From positions 97,870,036 through 97,934,035 of the forward strand of contig CM043947.1 of assembly GCA_014529385.2 (NCBI GenBank): a DNA stretch of 64,000 nt. Direction: 5' to 3'. A program made the translations under genes and the position numbers. Shown one piece after another: positions 25,053 to 37,118 of the stretch (the first letter of the stretch is position 1; every line of letters begins with the position of its first letter). Origin of the DNA: Adiantum capillus-veneris (lineage: Eukaryota > Streptophyta > Polypodiopsida > Polypodiales > Pteridaceae). Below the pieces are notes generated by a model. The model did not search any database. It was not told the DNA's origin and worked only from the letters and a program-made list of their open reading frames with translations.

Positions 25053-25064
25053 TGGTATCAAAGC
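25053..25064 (+). other. tRNA-Met primer binding site, family II
   Basis: TGGTATCAAAGC differs by one base from TGGTATCAGAGC and directly abuts the LTR end. Confidence 0.8.
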
Positions 25065-25908
25065 ATAGTACGACCATGAATAGGAGGTGCTTGATCTCAG
25101 CAAACCAAGAAGGTCTATTCTTGTACAAATCTATTTTTGAATATTCTAGCTAGATTGTTTGAGATTCACGAAGCCTTGTATTAGCAGTTTCATGTTTTTG
25201 AAGGTTGCCTATTGAGTGTCTTCTTGTGTAGCTACATGTAGAAGACATGTTTGTAGATGCATGCAGAAGAGGTGAGTAAGAAGTAGCAAGAAATCACTAC
25301 TATGGGCTATCCTAGGGTGTGCTCTCAATTCCCTGAAAAAAGCCAGGCCACCATGTCTGAGGCTGCAAATTTCTTTGTTTGCAAGATGTCGCATCTTTTT
25401 AGGCGGCTAGCTGGGTGCAGGTGTTAATAGTTTTTATGCAAAGCGTCATTAGCATGAGGCTGCGATATCCAACCTCTGTCATGGACATGAATTGGCTGCA
25501 AATAAAATAGAGGAAGCGACTGCAGATATCAGTGTTGTTGTAATCAACGCGCATGATTTAGCATCTCAGTATTTTGAGATATCGGCCAATGCTAAAAATA
25601 GCCAGTGCTACATATAGATTAACAACGCTATGGCTAGGTGACAAAAAAAAGAAATTGCCGACACTATGATGCAGCGAGTAATGCCGGCCAGGTTTTAAAA
25701 ATAGCCGAGGTGGGGTGCGCGTGTGAGAAAACGCAAGTGGCATCCTACTCGTAGCAAACTGAATTAGACATACAATCCAGCGCGAGATTTATGAGATTTT
25801 ATATGCGGTTGAACACAAATCTTTGACAGTGTGCGAGCAACTCTCTGATCTCCGCGAGTAGCAAACTGATTTGTCCATGGACAACCTTGGAGCAGGAACT
25901 CTGCACGT

Positions 25909-26936
25909 TGTGACGTGTTTTTACGGAATGATGATGGCCACCCCAAGGACTTTCGAAAGGGTTTTTTAATGCTTTTGGGTCCCTTATATGTAAATAAAGC
26001 ATGATTGTACAAAGTGTACAAAGGCAGTGTGTGCCAGCTGTCTCTACGCATGTGGGCCAGTTGTGCGGGGTGCATAGTTTTGCTATTTTTGTACATAGAC
26101 GTGTCGAAACTTGAAAGAGTCACATAGTACTTGAAAAATATGAACAAAACTGAGTTTATATTAGCTTGAGGTCATAAGTGAGTGGGGGATTTGACAAAGG
26201 AAGATCTAGCAGCAAGAAGCCCTGATTGTCGCAAGGGATAGAGGCGTTTGGGAGTAGAGCAGCCTGTCTTGCTAGTCGAGGGCCCGATGTGGTGAGTTGA
26301 GAGTGTGTCTCTCCTAAATGGGCTGATGAAAGTGGGTGCTTAGCTCTGCATATTGACCTCTCTTCATCTTGTTTTGAGGTATGGTGGCTATGGTGTGTGT
26401 AGCTCCTGGTGGTGCAGCTAGTCGAGGGTAAACTATGTGCTACAATTCCTTGCTTGTACATATATCAAAGGGCAAGGTTTCCCCCAAGTTTTCCATCACT
26501 TTTTTTTATTTTTTTTGCTGAACTTTGTGGGTTTTCAAATTAAGCTTGATTTGAGTGGGTTTTGGTCAAGCTATGTGTATATATGGGAGCGCCTATGGAA
26601 GCCCTACTAGCACATGGAAGGGCGTTTGAAAAGAAGTGAGCTCTTTGAGTTATGGTCAAATGTGTAGATATTTACATGGTTTTTTTCTCAATTTTTTCCT
26701 TGATTTTATTTCTTCCTTGGTGTCTTTGAGTGCAATGGATTGTAGTGGGAGTTGTAGCGGTGTAGAGGGAAGCTAGTCGGAGCTAGTCGAGGCTAGTCGA
26801 GGTTGAGTGTGTGTGAAATTGAGAAAATTAGTGAGAAAAGATTAGCCCATATTATATCGAGAGATATATACTCTTCATCCTCTTTTCTTGGTGTTGGTTT
26901 GAGGTGTTGTAGAGGACAACCCCCCAATCCTTCACA
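25909..26936 (+). repeat. Tat element 5' LTR
   Basis: 1028 bp. It aligns over its whole length with 32337-33355 with scattered substitutions and small indels, for example a 13-bp difference near 26735. Confidence 0.92.
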
Positions 26937-26941
26937 TAAAC

Positions 26942-26959
26942 TGGTGCCCCCACTGAGGA
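26942..26959 (+). other. Primer binding site, Tat element
   Basis: TGGTGCCCCCACTGAGG begins five bases after the LTR. The TGG start fits a tRNA 3' CCA end. The tRNA cannot be named from the sequence alone. Confidence 0.5.
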
Positions 26960-27006
26960 GAAGAGAATCCTTCTAGCAGGGTTTTGATCTACAGATTGGC
27001 ATCCAT

Positions 27007-27990
27007 TTGAAGATCAACTCAAGGCCTATGGCGGGGGATGGGTATCAAGTCTTCAAGGGTGGGAAAGGAGAAGATGTGGACAAGTTCATTCGAAGGATCG
27101 AATTGATTGCATTGAAGAGCAATAGGGACGATGGTGCATTCAAGGTACGTTTGGTGAGTTTGCTACTTGAAGGTGAAGCACGTGAATGGTATGAAGATAG
27201 GCTTGAAGGTGGTGTAAAGGGAGATTGGAATCTTCTTTCTCATGCCTTGAGAGAAGAGTTTGAGAAGGAGGATGATCTTGAGTATTTGTGGAGAGAGCTA
27301 AGCAAGCTGCAACAAGGAGAACATGAAGACATCAATGTGCACATAAATAGGTTTGAAGCTTGTTGGAGAAAGATCATAAAGGGACTTGAAGAGAATCAAA
27401 TGCCCCCTAATTTTTTGAGGAAAGATAGGTTTATGGTTGTCTTACATCAAAGCATTAGAGACAAGGTGGAGCTCAAGGACCCAGGGACCTACAATGAGGC
27501 AGTAAAGGTTGCTAGAGAGCAATGGAGAAAGAAGGTGAGAAGGCATGAAATGGCAAATAGGGAAAGAGAAGCAAATGTAAATCAAAGGGATGGTTATGTA
27601 TCAACAAATAATGTGGTCGAGCCTTTGCCTTTGGATATGCATGTTGAAAGGGAAATCCATGTAGAAGCTCCAAGAGTGGACAATAGAGGACAGGAATCCT
27701 TTCACCAAGACATTCAAAGATTGACAGAGCAAATAGGAAACCTCAACCTTGCTATGCAAGCTATCCAACAACAAGTAAGAAGACCTCAAGGAGAACGGCC
27801 TCAAAGGAATAGAGGTGATAATGTGATGTGTTACAATTGTGGGGAGAGAGGTCATATATCGCCCAATTGCAATCAACCAAGGAGAGAGCCAGGAGGTGTA
27901 TATCCTATCATACAAAGACAAATAGTTAATGAAGGCAATGTAAATGGAAATGTGCAACCTCTCCAAGGTCAAGGACTTGCACAAAAATAG
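27007..27990 (+). pseudogene. gag: Tat element gag (capsid and nucleocapsid)
   Basis: 327 codons from ATT-CAT-TTG-AAG context to a TAG at 27988. The N-terminal half is a Ty3-type capsid region (retrotransposon gag family): FIRRIELIALKS, LLLEGEAREWYED, LSHALREEFEKEDDLEYLW, LQQGEHEDINVHINRFEACW. A nucleocapsid zinc knuckle follows with C275, C278, H283 and C288 (CYNCGERGHISPNC). The protein packages element RNA into particles. The terminal TAG is in frame with the downstream protease-RT frame, so it probably replaced a sense codon in a single gag-pol frame. Confidence 0.88.
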
Positions 27991-28035
27991 GGACAAAATC
28001 AAGCTCAAGCACCTCCACAATTTAACGTAGGAATT

Positions 28036-29814
28036 TTGGAGGCAGTTGAGGAGGGAGATGAAGATGATGAGGTTGATGTCTTTGCAAATAAGAGAACAAG
28101 GGCACAAAAATCAGGGAGTGAAGTACTTTTCAAAGAGGAAAGAGCAAGGACAAAGCCAAGGAGAGATGTAGATAAAGGGAAGGCACCTATGGAAGAGGTT
28201 GAAAGTAGTAAGCAGGCAAAGGTAAGGGCAAGAAGAAGGAAAATAGACATGGATGTTTTTTACCTTGGGAAGGGTCAATCAGCATACAATCTCTTATAAG
28301 ACTTGAAGAACAAGAGGGCCGACATATCATATGGGCAACTCTTGCATTTGAGCTCAAGTATGAGAAGGCACTGGCATAAACTAGCTAGTGTTAGAAGGGT
28401 GAAGGTAAAGACACGCGATGCACATGTAGTGCAGCTTCAAAAAGTTACTGATGTTTTGCCTGAGGTTGATGCTTGGATACATGGAAGGAGGGTGAATAAG
28501 GCCTACATGGATGGTGGAGCCCAAGTGTGCGTTATGATAGAGGAAACAATGCAGCAATTGGGATTGCAGCTCACAGGAAAATCCTTGTTCAGTGTGAAGA
28601 TGGCAAATAGTAGTAGAGTGAAATGCTTGGGAGTTATTCATGACTTGGAGCTTAATGTTTTGGGTCAAAGGGCTATCATGGACATTCATGTGATGCCTAC
28701 AAAGCTTGGGGCATATGGAGTTATATTGGGTAGAACTTGGTTGATTGCTATGAGGTCACGGCAGGACTGGTACAGGGGATGTATTGACCTCTTTGTGGAC
28801 AGGCCTAAAGAGAAGAGAACTAGATATGATATGAAAACATGTAAGGTGCTGGAAATTGATGATAAACCAGCTGTGCATCAAGATTTATCCCCATCCACTT
28901 ATGACATGTGTGACAGTTCTTCTAGTGCATCCTCTACATGTACTGACGATGAGGTTTATGATCAAAGTCTTCTTGATCTTGATGTAGATCTTTGTGGGAT
29001 ACATGTATATGATGAAAATTGTGATAAAGGGGATGCTATGAGATCAGAAAATGACCATGGGGCTGATCATGAGCCGAATGTACCAAAAGCTGAATTAATG
29101 GATATGCTTGCAGGTGACCTGACTAGTCGAGAGAGAGAAGCATATGATGCATTGTTTGATAAGTATCCTAAGTTGTTTTCCAAAGATTATGCTCAAATGA
29201 GGGTAACAAAGAGTGTTGTTCATGAAATAAAGCTTAAAGAAGGTGCAAAGCCTGTTGCTCAAAAGCTAAGGAGATTGGGCACCATTCAACGAAAGGTATT
29301 GGAGATAGAGGTGAGTAAGCTTTTGCAAGCTGGTTTTATCTACCTTGTGGATGATGCAAAATGGATTTCCCCTGTGGTTATAGTTCCAAAAAAGGGAAAT
29401 AAATGGAGAATATGTATGGACTATAAGCCATTGAATGCGGCAACAAAGCGGCATCACTATCCCCTTCCCTTTCAGGATGAGATTTTGGACATTGTTGCAG
29501 GTCATGAGAGATATTCGGTATGTGATGGGTTTAGTGGGTATTTTCAAATTGGGATTGCATATGAAGATCAAAAGAAGACCAGCTTTTTGACCCCATGGGG
29601 AGTGTTTTACTATAGGGTGATGCCCTTTGGCTTGATGAATTCTTATGTGAGCTTCCAAAGTTGGATGGACAAAGTATTGGGGCCTTACCTTGGAAGCTTT
29701 GTAAAAGTCTTTATGGATGATTTTTGTGTTTACAGTGATAGAATGCTTCATGTGAAAAATCTTGATATGGTGTTTAAAAGGATTGATGATGATGGGGTCA
29801 ACTCAATCCTTTGA
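28036..29814 (+). pseudogene. pol: Tat element protease and reverse transcriptase
   Basis: Same frame as gag, broken by a TAA at 28297 inside a conserved stretch (YNLL, stop, DLKNKRADISYGQLL). The aspartyl protease has its catalytic Asp in YMDGGAQVCVM at codon 28510, with GVILGRTWL as the flap-distal motif. RT follows: KWRICMDYKPLN at 29401, CDGFSGYFQIGIA with the first catalytic Asp at 29524, TPWGVFYYRVMPFGL, and FMDDFCVYS with the Asp pair at 29716-29721. The frame is lost near 29800, where GVNLNPLKCK would continue in another frame. The enzyme would copy element RNA into DNA. This copy cannot make a full product. Confidence 0.9.
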
Positions 29815-30500
29815 AATGTAAAATTGCAAGAGCTAGAGTGATACTTCTTGGCCATGAGGTAAGTGAGAATGGGATAGCTCCAGAACTTGCAAAAGTGGAA
29901 TTTTTGCTTATGATGGAGGTTCCTAAAAGTACAAAGTAATTGATGAGTTTTGTACAAAAGTTAAGGTACTTGTCAAGGTCTTTTTGTATGCTTGCTAAAT
30001 ATGTGCACCCTTTGCAAGAAGCAACACAAAAAGACCCTTTTCTTTGGACTGAGCATGAGCAAACAGCTTTTGAGGACGTCAAGGAAAAGCTATCTACATT
30101 ACCTTTGATGATGCCTCCTTGTTGGTATGAAATGTTTTACTTGAGCTTGAGCGTGGGTGAGCATGCTATTGGTGCAGTATTGATGCAAAAAAGAAAAAAG
30201 AAATCTTATATGAGGCCGGTTTACTACATAAGCAAAGTGAAGAATGATGCACAAAAATCTTGGCATGAGATCGAGCAATTGGTTTGGCATTGGTATATGC
30301 AACAAAAAGGCTGAAATCTTATCTTATTGTAAGCCTTTTGTGGTGTTAACATCATGTAGTTTATTGCCTCATGCACTAAGGTATCCTGGGAATAGTCCTA
30401 AATTGCAAAAGTGGATACTTAGTTTGCAACAATTTGACATGAGTTTTACTAAGGAGGATAGTGTGAGAGAAAATATGGCGGATATGCTCACTTTTAAAGA
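29815..30500 (+). pseudogene. Tat element RT connection and first RNase H
   Basis: Continues the polyprotein in shifted frames: PLKCKIARARVILLGHEVS, then a TAA at 29937 in PKSTK.LMSF. RNase H remnants follow: FLWTEHEQTAFEDVKEKL, SVGEHAIGAVLMQ, RPVYYISKV and ALRYPGNSPKLQKWILSL. The first catalytic Asp of the usual DAS box is replaced (LSLSVGEHAIG). A further shift lies near 30310. This domain removes RNA from the RNA/DNA hybrid in active elements. Confidence 0.8.
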
Positions 30501-30579
30501 GATTCATGCAAGGAGTGAGTTGAAGAAAGATTTGGAAAAAAAGATAGCACCAAGCCCAACTATGCATGCGGAGCTTCAG

Positions 30580-30996
30580 GACGTAGAGGTTACCTTATAC
30601 TTTGACGGGGCTTTCAAGAGGAGCATTAATAAGGGCACTATTGGTTATGTATTTGTGGATAAAAATGGCATTCAGGTTTGGAAGCCAAGAAGTGGATGTA
30701 AAGAGTAATAATGAGGCTGAGTATGCAAGCCTCTGTTTGGGCTTGGAAGAATGTGTCAAAAGACATGTAAGAAGGCTTTTAATCAATGGAGATTCGATGT
30801 TGATTGTACGGCAAGTTCAAGGTACCTGGAAGGTAAATCAAGAAGGCATGAAGGGATGGTTTTTCAAAGTGAGGAAGTTGTTAAAGTCTTTTACTTCCTT
30901 TCAAATATGGCATGTACCACGAAATATGAATGTAAGGGCTCATGAGTTGGCGGAACAGGTGTTCACAAAGGATGTGCATCCGGTGATAATTATCTA
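30580..30996 (+). pseudogene. Tat element second, archaeal-type RNase H
   Basis: A second RNase H between RT-RNase H and integrase, the hallmark of plant Tat elements. Motifs in order are VTLYFDGAFKRSINKGTIGY (catalytic Asp), SNNEAEYASLCLGLE (Glu) and LLINGDSMLIVRQVQGTW (Asp). The fourth acidic position is AHELAE instead of the usual ADxLA. A shift near 30690 splits the domain into two frames. Extra RNase H domains of this type are thought to have been acquired once in this lineage. That is family knowledge and not seen here. Confidence 0.82.
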
Positions 30997-31112
30997 GAGA
31001 GCCAAGGTATCTTCGAAGGGAATCCCTCCATGAGGAAGAACATGTGTTGCAAACGGGTTTTGCAAGAAAGGGATTGGCTTCTCAACAAAGGCATGCAATC
31101 ACATGAAGAGCT

Positions 31113-32276
31113 ATGAGGTATGTCTTGATTGGAGAGAAAATGTATCACAAGGGGGCTGATGGTGTCATGAGAAGAGTTCTCTACCATGATGAAATTTTTG
31201 ATTGCTTAAAAGCATGTCATGAGGAACGATGTGGAGGAAATTTTGGAGTGGAAATTACAAGAAGGAAAGTATTGAATGCTCAACTTATGTGGCCAAGTAT
31301 GAATAGGGATGTTGTGCATTGGTGTAGACGTTGTCGCAAGTGCCAAATATATCAAAAGAGAAAGCTGATGCCCGAGCCTTTGAGACACATTGTAAGCTAT
31401 GGACCTTTTGAGAAGTGCGGTGTGGATGTAATTGGTCCTCTTCCAGGCAATAGAAATGGGAAGCACTACATACTTAGTGCAGTGGATTATATGACAAGAT
31501 GGCCAGAAGCAAAGGCTAGTAGAGGGGCTACAAGCAAAGATGTATGCAGCTTTATCTTTGATTGCATATGTTGTAGATTTGGAGTGCCGTTGGAGCTTGT
31601 AAGTGATCAAGGGAAAGAGTTTAGGAATGATCTTATCACTGAATTGGTGGCGAAATTGGAGATCAAACATAGGTATGCTACTCCTTATCATCCACAATGC
31701 AATGGGTTGGTGGACGCATTCAATGGAGTTTTACAAAAGATATTGTTCAAGCTTGTGGAAGAACATCCAAAAGATTGGGATATGTATTTGGAGAGGACAT
31801 TGTGGGCATGTAGAGTGACTCAAAAATCATCCACGGGCTTCACTCCATTTCATTTGGTATATGGAGAAGAGTGTGTTATGCCGAATAAGGTGATGCTTCC
31901 TTCAATGGAGTTTATTTTGAAGCATAGTTTGATTGAGGAGGAGCGTGTAAAAGAGAGATTGGCATCTATGCATAGCCTCTTGTTGGATAGATAAAGTGCC
32001 ATTAGATACTATGAAGACTTGGGAAGAATAAGGGCTGATGCATTCAATGAAAACATAAAGGAAAAAGGGCTATGTGAAGGCATGTTGGTTATGAGGTATA
32101 ATAGTGCTTTGGACAATACCTTTCAAACAAAGTTCAAGGCAAAGTGGGAAGGTCCTTTTGTGGTGCATAAGGTGTATGATAATGGAAGCTATCATCTCAA
32201 GGACTTGGATGGAAAGATGCATAAGGCAAGAATCAATGGGATCCGAATCAGGCCTTATGTGACGAGAATCATGTGA
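31113..32276 (+). pseudogene. Tat element integrase
   Basis: The zinc-binding N-terminus reads CHEERCGGNFGVEITRRK...WCRRCRKCQ, with Asn in the place of the second His. The core has GVDVIGPLPG (first Asp) and LVSDQGKEF (second Asp). The third acidic position is Asp in NGLVDAFN where integrases have Glu (GQVE). The C-terminal part is broken by a TAA at 31992 but continues in the same frame to 32276 (MLVMRYNS, FKAKWEGPFVVHKVYDNGSY). No chromodomain is present, as expected for Tat. It ends 60 bp before the 3' LTR. Confidence 0.88.
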
Positions 32277-32336
32277 TGAAGCAAGAAATGCGTATGGAAC
32301 ACTTGAAAGTGTTCCATGCTTATTGGGGGGGCAATA

Positions 32337-33355
32337 TGTGACGTGTTTTTACGGAATGATGCAAGCAACCCCAAGGAATTTGGAAAGGGGTTTTTAATGC
32401 TTTTGGGTCCCTTATATGTAAATAAATAATGCTTGTACAAAGGGTACAAAGGCAGTGTGTGCCAGCTGTCTCTACGCATGCGGGCCAGTTGTGCGGGGTG
32501 CATAGTTTTGCTGTTTTTGTACATAGACGTGTCGAAACTTGAAAGAGTCACTTCGTACATGAAAAATACTAAAAAAACTGATTTTTTATCATCTTGAGTT
32601 TGTGAGTGAGTGGGGGATTTGACAGAGGAAGATCTAGCAGCAAGAAGCCCTGATTGCCGCGAGGGATAGAGGCATTTGGGAGTAGAGCAGCCTGTCTTGC
32701 TAGTCGAGGGCCCGATGTGGTGAGTTGAGAGTGTGTCTCTCATCAATGGGATGATGAAAGTGGGTGCTTAGCTCTGCATATTGACCTCTCTTCATCTTGT
32801 TTTGAGGTATGGTGGCTATGGTGGGTGCAGCTCCTTGTGGTGCAGCTAGTCGAGGGTAAACTATGTGCTGCAATGCCTTGCTTGTACATATATCAAAGGG
32901 CAAGGTTTCCCCAAAGTTTTCCATCACTTTTTTTGATATTTTTTTGCTGAAATTTGTGGGTTTTCAAATTAAGCTTGATTTGAGTGGGTTTTGGTCAAGC
33001 TATGTGTATATATGGGAGCGCCTATGGAAGCCCTACTACCACATGGAAGGGCGTTTGAAAAGAAGTGAAGCTCTTTGAGATATAGTCAAACGTGCAGAGA
33101 TTTCCATGGTTTTTTTCTCACTTTTTTCCTTGATTTTATTGCTTCCTTGGTGTCTTTGAGTGTAGTGGGAGTTGTAGCGGTGTAGAGGGAAGCTAGTCGG
33201 AGCTACTCGAGGCTAGTCGAGGTTGAGTGTGTGTGAAATTGAAAAAATTAGTGAGATAAGATCACCCATATTATCTCGAGAGAGCTATTTTCTTCATCCT
33301 CTTTTCTTGGTGTTGGTTTGAGGTGTTGTAGAGGCCAGCCCCCCAATCCTTCACA
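32337..33355 (+). repeat. Tat element 3' LTR
   Basis: 1019 bp, preceded by TTGGGGGGGCAATA. Ends CTTCACA followed by ACGT, matching ACGT before the 5' LTR. Confidence 0.92.
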
Positions 33356-34049
33356 ACGTTGTGTCAACGTCCCTGTGAGGCTGTCAGGCTGTCAGTTATA
33401 GTTCTTCTCTGGCTTTGACTTGTGGCTATGGTTGTTGCCGACTATATTTATAGGTACTTGCAATAATCTCATCCAACCTGGCCGGCAGTTAACACCATCT
33501 CATAAATCTCTACATTTCCCACCTTGGTCATCACTAAGCTTTGCCCAAAAGCTATTTGATTTGTTTCTTGTGAAGCTCCTGCGCCCCAGCCTCAATCATT
33601 ATTATCTTAGTTTGATGCTATTTTTAGGAAAATTATTTCCTTCTCATAGTTTTGTCTTACAAAGTATTGCCGTCTTATGCTCAGTGGCCAACATCCTATT
33701 GCACCCTTGTTTCTTTTGACGTGCTTGGTAGGCAGCCCAGATTTTGGTGCTTTTCCTAGAGTTCTATATACAGTTTTATTAAAATTTGTTGCCTTATTGG
33801 CAGTTCACTGTAGTCACTTCCTTTAGATACATGTTGGTTGTACAAAACTAGAATGGCGGGGTCAAGTTTTAGTGCAAAAGCTTTCAATATTTGTCTAAGA
33901 GATTTGCCTTATGAGTCGATTCTTCCATGCACTAACGGTTTAGTAATTCTGATAGTGCTCAGAGATGTCCAGAAAAAGTACCATGGTGAGTACCATGATG
34001 CATGGTACGTAGAACCATGATAATGATTGCTATTTCAAAGTTTCTATTT

Positions 34050-34850
34050 GATTTGTTGAAAGCGTCTTTGATGCCATGGTACATACATTCATGATGATGA
34101 TTACTATTTTACATATTTTATTTGATTTGTTGAAAGCATGTCTACTATTTCAAAGTATTTCTATGCGTCTCTAATGCCATGGTGAATACCGTGATGCCAT
34201 GGTACGTAATGCCATTAAGATGATTGCTATCTCAAAGTTTTTATATATGTCTCTAATGCCATGGTGAATACCGTGATGCCATGGTACGTAAAGCCATGAT
34301 GATGATTACTATTTCAAATTTTTCTGAGCGTATATAATGCCATGGTGAATACAGTGATTCCATGGTACGTAAAGCCATGATGATGATAGCTGACAATTGG
34401 GATCTTGGGGACCCTAGTATGTTCAACATATCGCGACTTTGTATATATGTGTGCACATGTGGTTATGTTGATATTACATTTGTTTCTATGTCCTCTGCAC
34501 ATGTGATTGCATCGGCATTACGTTTGTTTTTATGTCGTCTCTAGAGCGGCGTCGCGAACCGTCTCTAAAGACAATGTGACGTGGTTATTTCTAACCTTGA
34601 TGCCATGGTACGTAAAGCCATGATGATGATAGATGACAATTGAGATCTTGGGGACCCCAGTATGTTCCATATATTGCGGCTTTGTATATATGTGTGCACA
34701 TGTGGTTACGTTGATATTATATTTGTTTCTATGTCCTCTGCACATGTGATTGCATCGGCATAACTTTTGTTTTTATGTCGTCTCTAGGGCGGTGTCGCGA
34801 ACCGTCTCTAAAGACAATGTGACCTGGTTATTTCTAACCTTCACGTATTG
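34050..34850 (+). repeat. Minisatellite and duplicated block in the family II interior
   Basis: Units with ATGCCATGGTGAATACCGTG and GCCATGGTACGTAAAGCC repeat at 80-110 bp. The end is a direct duplication of about 220 bp (34370-34580 and 34605-34830) containing GGCGTCGCGAACCGTCTCT, which also occurs in family I (905-950). Confidence 0.75.
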
Positions 34851-35169
34851 ATATATTGTTTGAGTTGATGTTGTTTACAAGATAAAAGTTACTTCAGGCA
34901 GTGTGTACATCGGCTCAAAGATATTGATGCTGCTCAAAGATCTTGAAGAATTTGCATCAATTCAATTATATATATAGGTTTATTGTACTTCCAAAGGTGC
35001 TTGAAAGCACATATTGTATATTATGGAGTGATGTAGCTCCTGAAAAATGAATTTTGTAAGCTTTGATAATTGTTAATATAACAGTGCATGTATATGGTGC
35101 GATGGGTTTTTCCCTTGTACCCCCAAGGGTTTTTTCATCTACAGTTAGGGACTCCTATTTCAGTGGGGG

Positions 35170-35331
35170 TGTTGGAGCTATATAGAGAGCCCACACTCAT
35201 GCTATATATAGCTATGAGTCCCCACTATATATGTGTACTAAGGGTGTGCTCTATATACACTTTGGGGATTGCATATGATAGTGTCGTCTCTCTCTTCTCG
35301 TCTACCTACGCTCCCTCCCTCCGATTCAACA
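35170..35331 (+). repeat. Family II 3' LTR
   Basis: 162 bp, about 95% like the 5' LTR by eye. Followed by the GTTTC duplication. Confidence 0.88.
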
Positions 35332-35336
35332 GTTTC

Positions 35337-36371
35337 ATTGATACAATTATTATTCTCGGTGATATCATGATGTTGTTTCGTTGATACCATGGTTATTCTT
35401 GGTGATACCATGATGTTGTTTCGTTGATACCATGGTTATTCTCGGTGATACCATGATGTTGTTTTGTTGATACAATGATTATTATCGGTGATATCATGAT
35501 GTTGTTTCGTTGATACCATGGTTATTCTCGGTGATACAATGATGTTGTTTGGTTGATACAGTGATTATTCTATGATGCTTTTCGTTGATACCATGATGAT
35601 TCATTCATTTTTATTGACACAATGATGATATTTTGTTAATACTTTGATGATACTCATTGATAACACCATGTTGATAAATGTCGTTTTATGTAGTATATAC
35701 ACATGTCATTTGCATCACGTAATCACGCATCTTGTACTTTTACGTTATCGTGCGTATATATGTCATCAAAAGAGTGGCGTCGCAAACCATCTCTTATGCC
35801 ATTGCGAACATAATTATTTCACTAACGATGCTATTAATTTTCATGACTATGTTTTTTTAGTCTATGATCTATGTAGGATTTATCAAAGAATTGATTTCAT
35901 GAAGACAAACTTGGTGACTATAAAAGATTTATAAAGACATGTTTGGTGATGCCATATTGATGACAAGCTACACAGCAGATTGACGGAGACACTTTTGATT
36001 ATGAGATAATGATTATGATGCCATATTGATGACAACATGCAGACATGTTTGGTGATGGGATATTAATCACAAGCCACACAGCAGATTCACGGAAACACTT
36101 CTGGATACGAGCTAATCGATAGACTTTATTCATTATTGTATTTGATAGGGTAGGAGTAATGTAACTCCTCATAAAACATTCATTGTAAAAGGGGTGATGT
36201 AGCTCCTCATAAAATATTCATTGTAAAAGGAATGATGTAGCTCCTCATGAATATTTGTATATACAATGATTTTTATAATATAACGGTGGGTGTATATAGA
36301 GATGTGGGCTTTTTCCTTGACCCCCCAAGGGTTTTTTCATCCACAGTTAGGGACCCTTATTTGAGTGGGGG
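35337..36371 (+). repeat. Family I interior, right half (minisatellite and unique tail)
   Basis: Resumes the interior interrupted at 24886. It matches 560-1435. It ends in GAGTGGGGG before the LTR. Confidence 0.85.
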
Positions 36372-36513
36372 TGTTGAGCTTATATGTGAAGCTACTGAAT
36401 ATATGGCTTCTCTATATATGGCACCCAGGTCCCCTCTATATATACATCATCTCCTGTGTGTATTCTACACACATTGGGGTTCTATTTCTGCGATCTCTCT
36501 TTCTCTCTCAACA
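36372..36513 (+). repeat. Family I 3' LTR
   Basis: 142 bp, followed by the AAATC target duplication and then the resumed AATCTAA repeat. Confidence 0.88.
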
Positions 36514-36826
36514 AAATCTAGATCTAATCTAGTTTTAAACTCAAAATAAACCTAACTCTAATCTAAGCTTAAATCTAACCTAAACCTAAATGTAATCTAA
36601 CTTAAATCTAGTTAATCTTAAATCTAAATCTAGTTTAATATTAAACTCAACATAAACCTAAATCTAATCTAATTTTAAATCCTAAACCTAAATGTAATCT
36701 AACTTAAATCTAACATAGCTAGCTAATCTTTAATACTGTCCTAATTTTAAATCTAACCTAATCTTAAACTCAACATAAACATAAATCTAAATGTAATCTA
36801 ACCTAATCTAATTTAAGTCTTAACCT
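36514..36826 (+). repeat. AATCTAA-type short tandem repeat, right half
   Basis: Continuation of 23157-23429 after the family I insertion. Confidence 0.7.
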
Positions 36827-36827
36827 A

Positions 36828-36953
36828 ATCTCTCCCTCTTTGTTTTCTCCCCTTACCTCTCTCTTTTGTCTTCTCCCCCTCTCTCTCTCTTCTTTCTCTT
36901 TGTTTTCTCCTCTCTCTCTCTCTCTCTCTCTCTCTTAATTTCTTTCAAAGACA

Positions 36954-36984
<31 letters not shown>

Positions 36985-37087
36985 CGCGTGTGTGTGTGAG
37001 AGGGAGAGAGAGAGAGAGAGAAAGAGGGAAAGGGAACATGAGAGAGAGGAGAGGGAAGGAGCATACCTGGCTCTCCTTCCTCTCCTC

Positions 37088-37118
<31 letters not shown>

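Larger units (their letters stand above)
25909..33355 (+). mobile_element. Ty3/gypsy retrotransposon, Tat lineage, degraded
   Basis: LTRs are 25909-26936 (1028 bp) and 32337-33355 (1019 bp), TGTGACG to CTTCACA. ACGT is repeated directly outside both ends. The primer site is near 26942, and a polypurine tract of seven G is at 32325-32331. The order gag, protease, RT, RNase H, second (archaeal-type) RNase H, integrase is the plant Tat order. In-frame stops at 27988, 28297, 29937 and 31992 and shifts near 29800, 30310 and 30690 make it non-autonomous now. It lies inside the family II element in the same orientation. Confidence 0.92.
24887..35331 (+). mobile_element. Family II short-LTR non-coding retroelement, complete, with a nested Tat element
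   Basis: LTRs are 24887-25052 (166 bp) and 35170-35331 (162 bp), TGTTGGAGC to GATTCAACA, flanked by GTTTC at 24882-24886 and 35332-35336. The primer site TGGTATCAAAGC is at 25053-25064. A CAGTGGGGG purine tract precedes the 3' LTR. Without the nested Tat element it is about 3.0 kb. The interior (25065-25908 and 33360-35169) has no recognisable coding domain. Its last 90 bp before the 3' LTR and a GCGTCGCGAACC segment are shared with family I, so the two families are related. Confidence 0.88.
23430..36513 (+). mobile_element. Family I short-LTR non-coding retroelement, complete, with nested insertions
   Basis: The 5' LTR is 23430-23554 and the 3' LTR 36372-36513, with duplicated AAATC at 23425-23429 and 36514-36518. 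The primer site TGATATCAGAGT (23555) is a diverged tRNA-Met site. The polypurine tract GAGTGGGGG directly precedes the 3' LTR. Without the nested family II element it is about 2.6 kb. The interior has no gag, protease, RT or integrase. It consists of a 172-bp tandem repeat and a minisatellite, so it would need enzymes from an autonomous relative. Confidence 0.88.

Noticed and set aside
25764-26147. Minus-strand open frame of 127 codons in the Tat 5' LTR, and its partner at 32255-32746
   Set aside because: Both are the same LTR sequence read backwards. No protein family signature.
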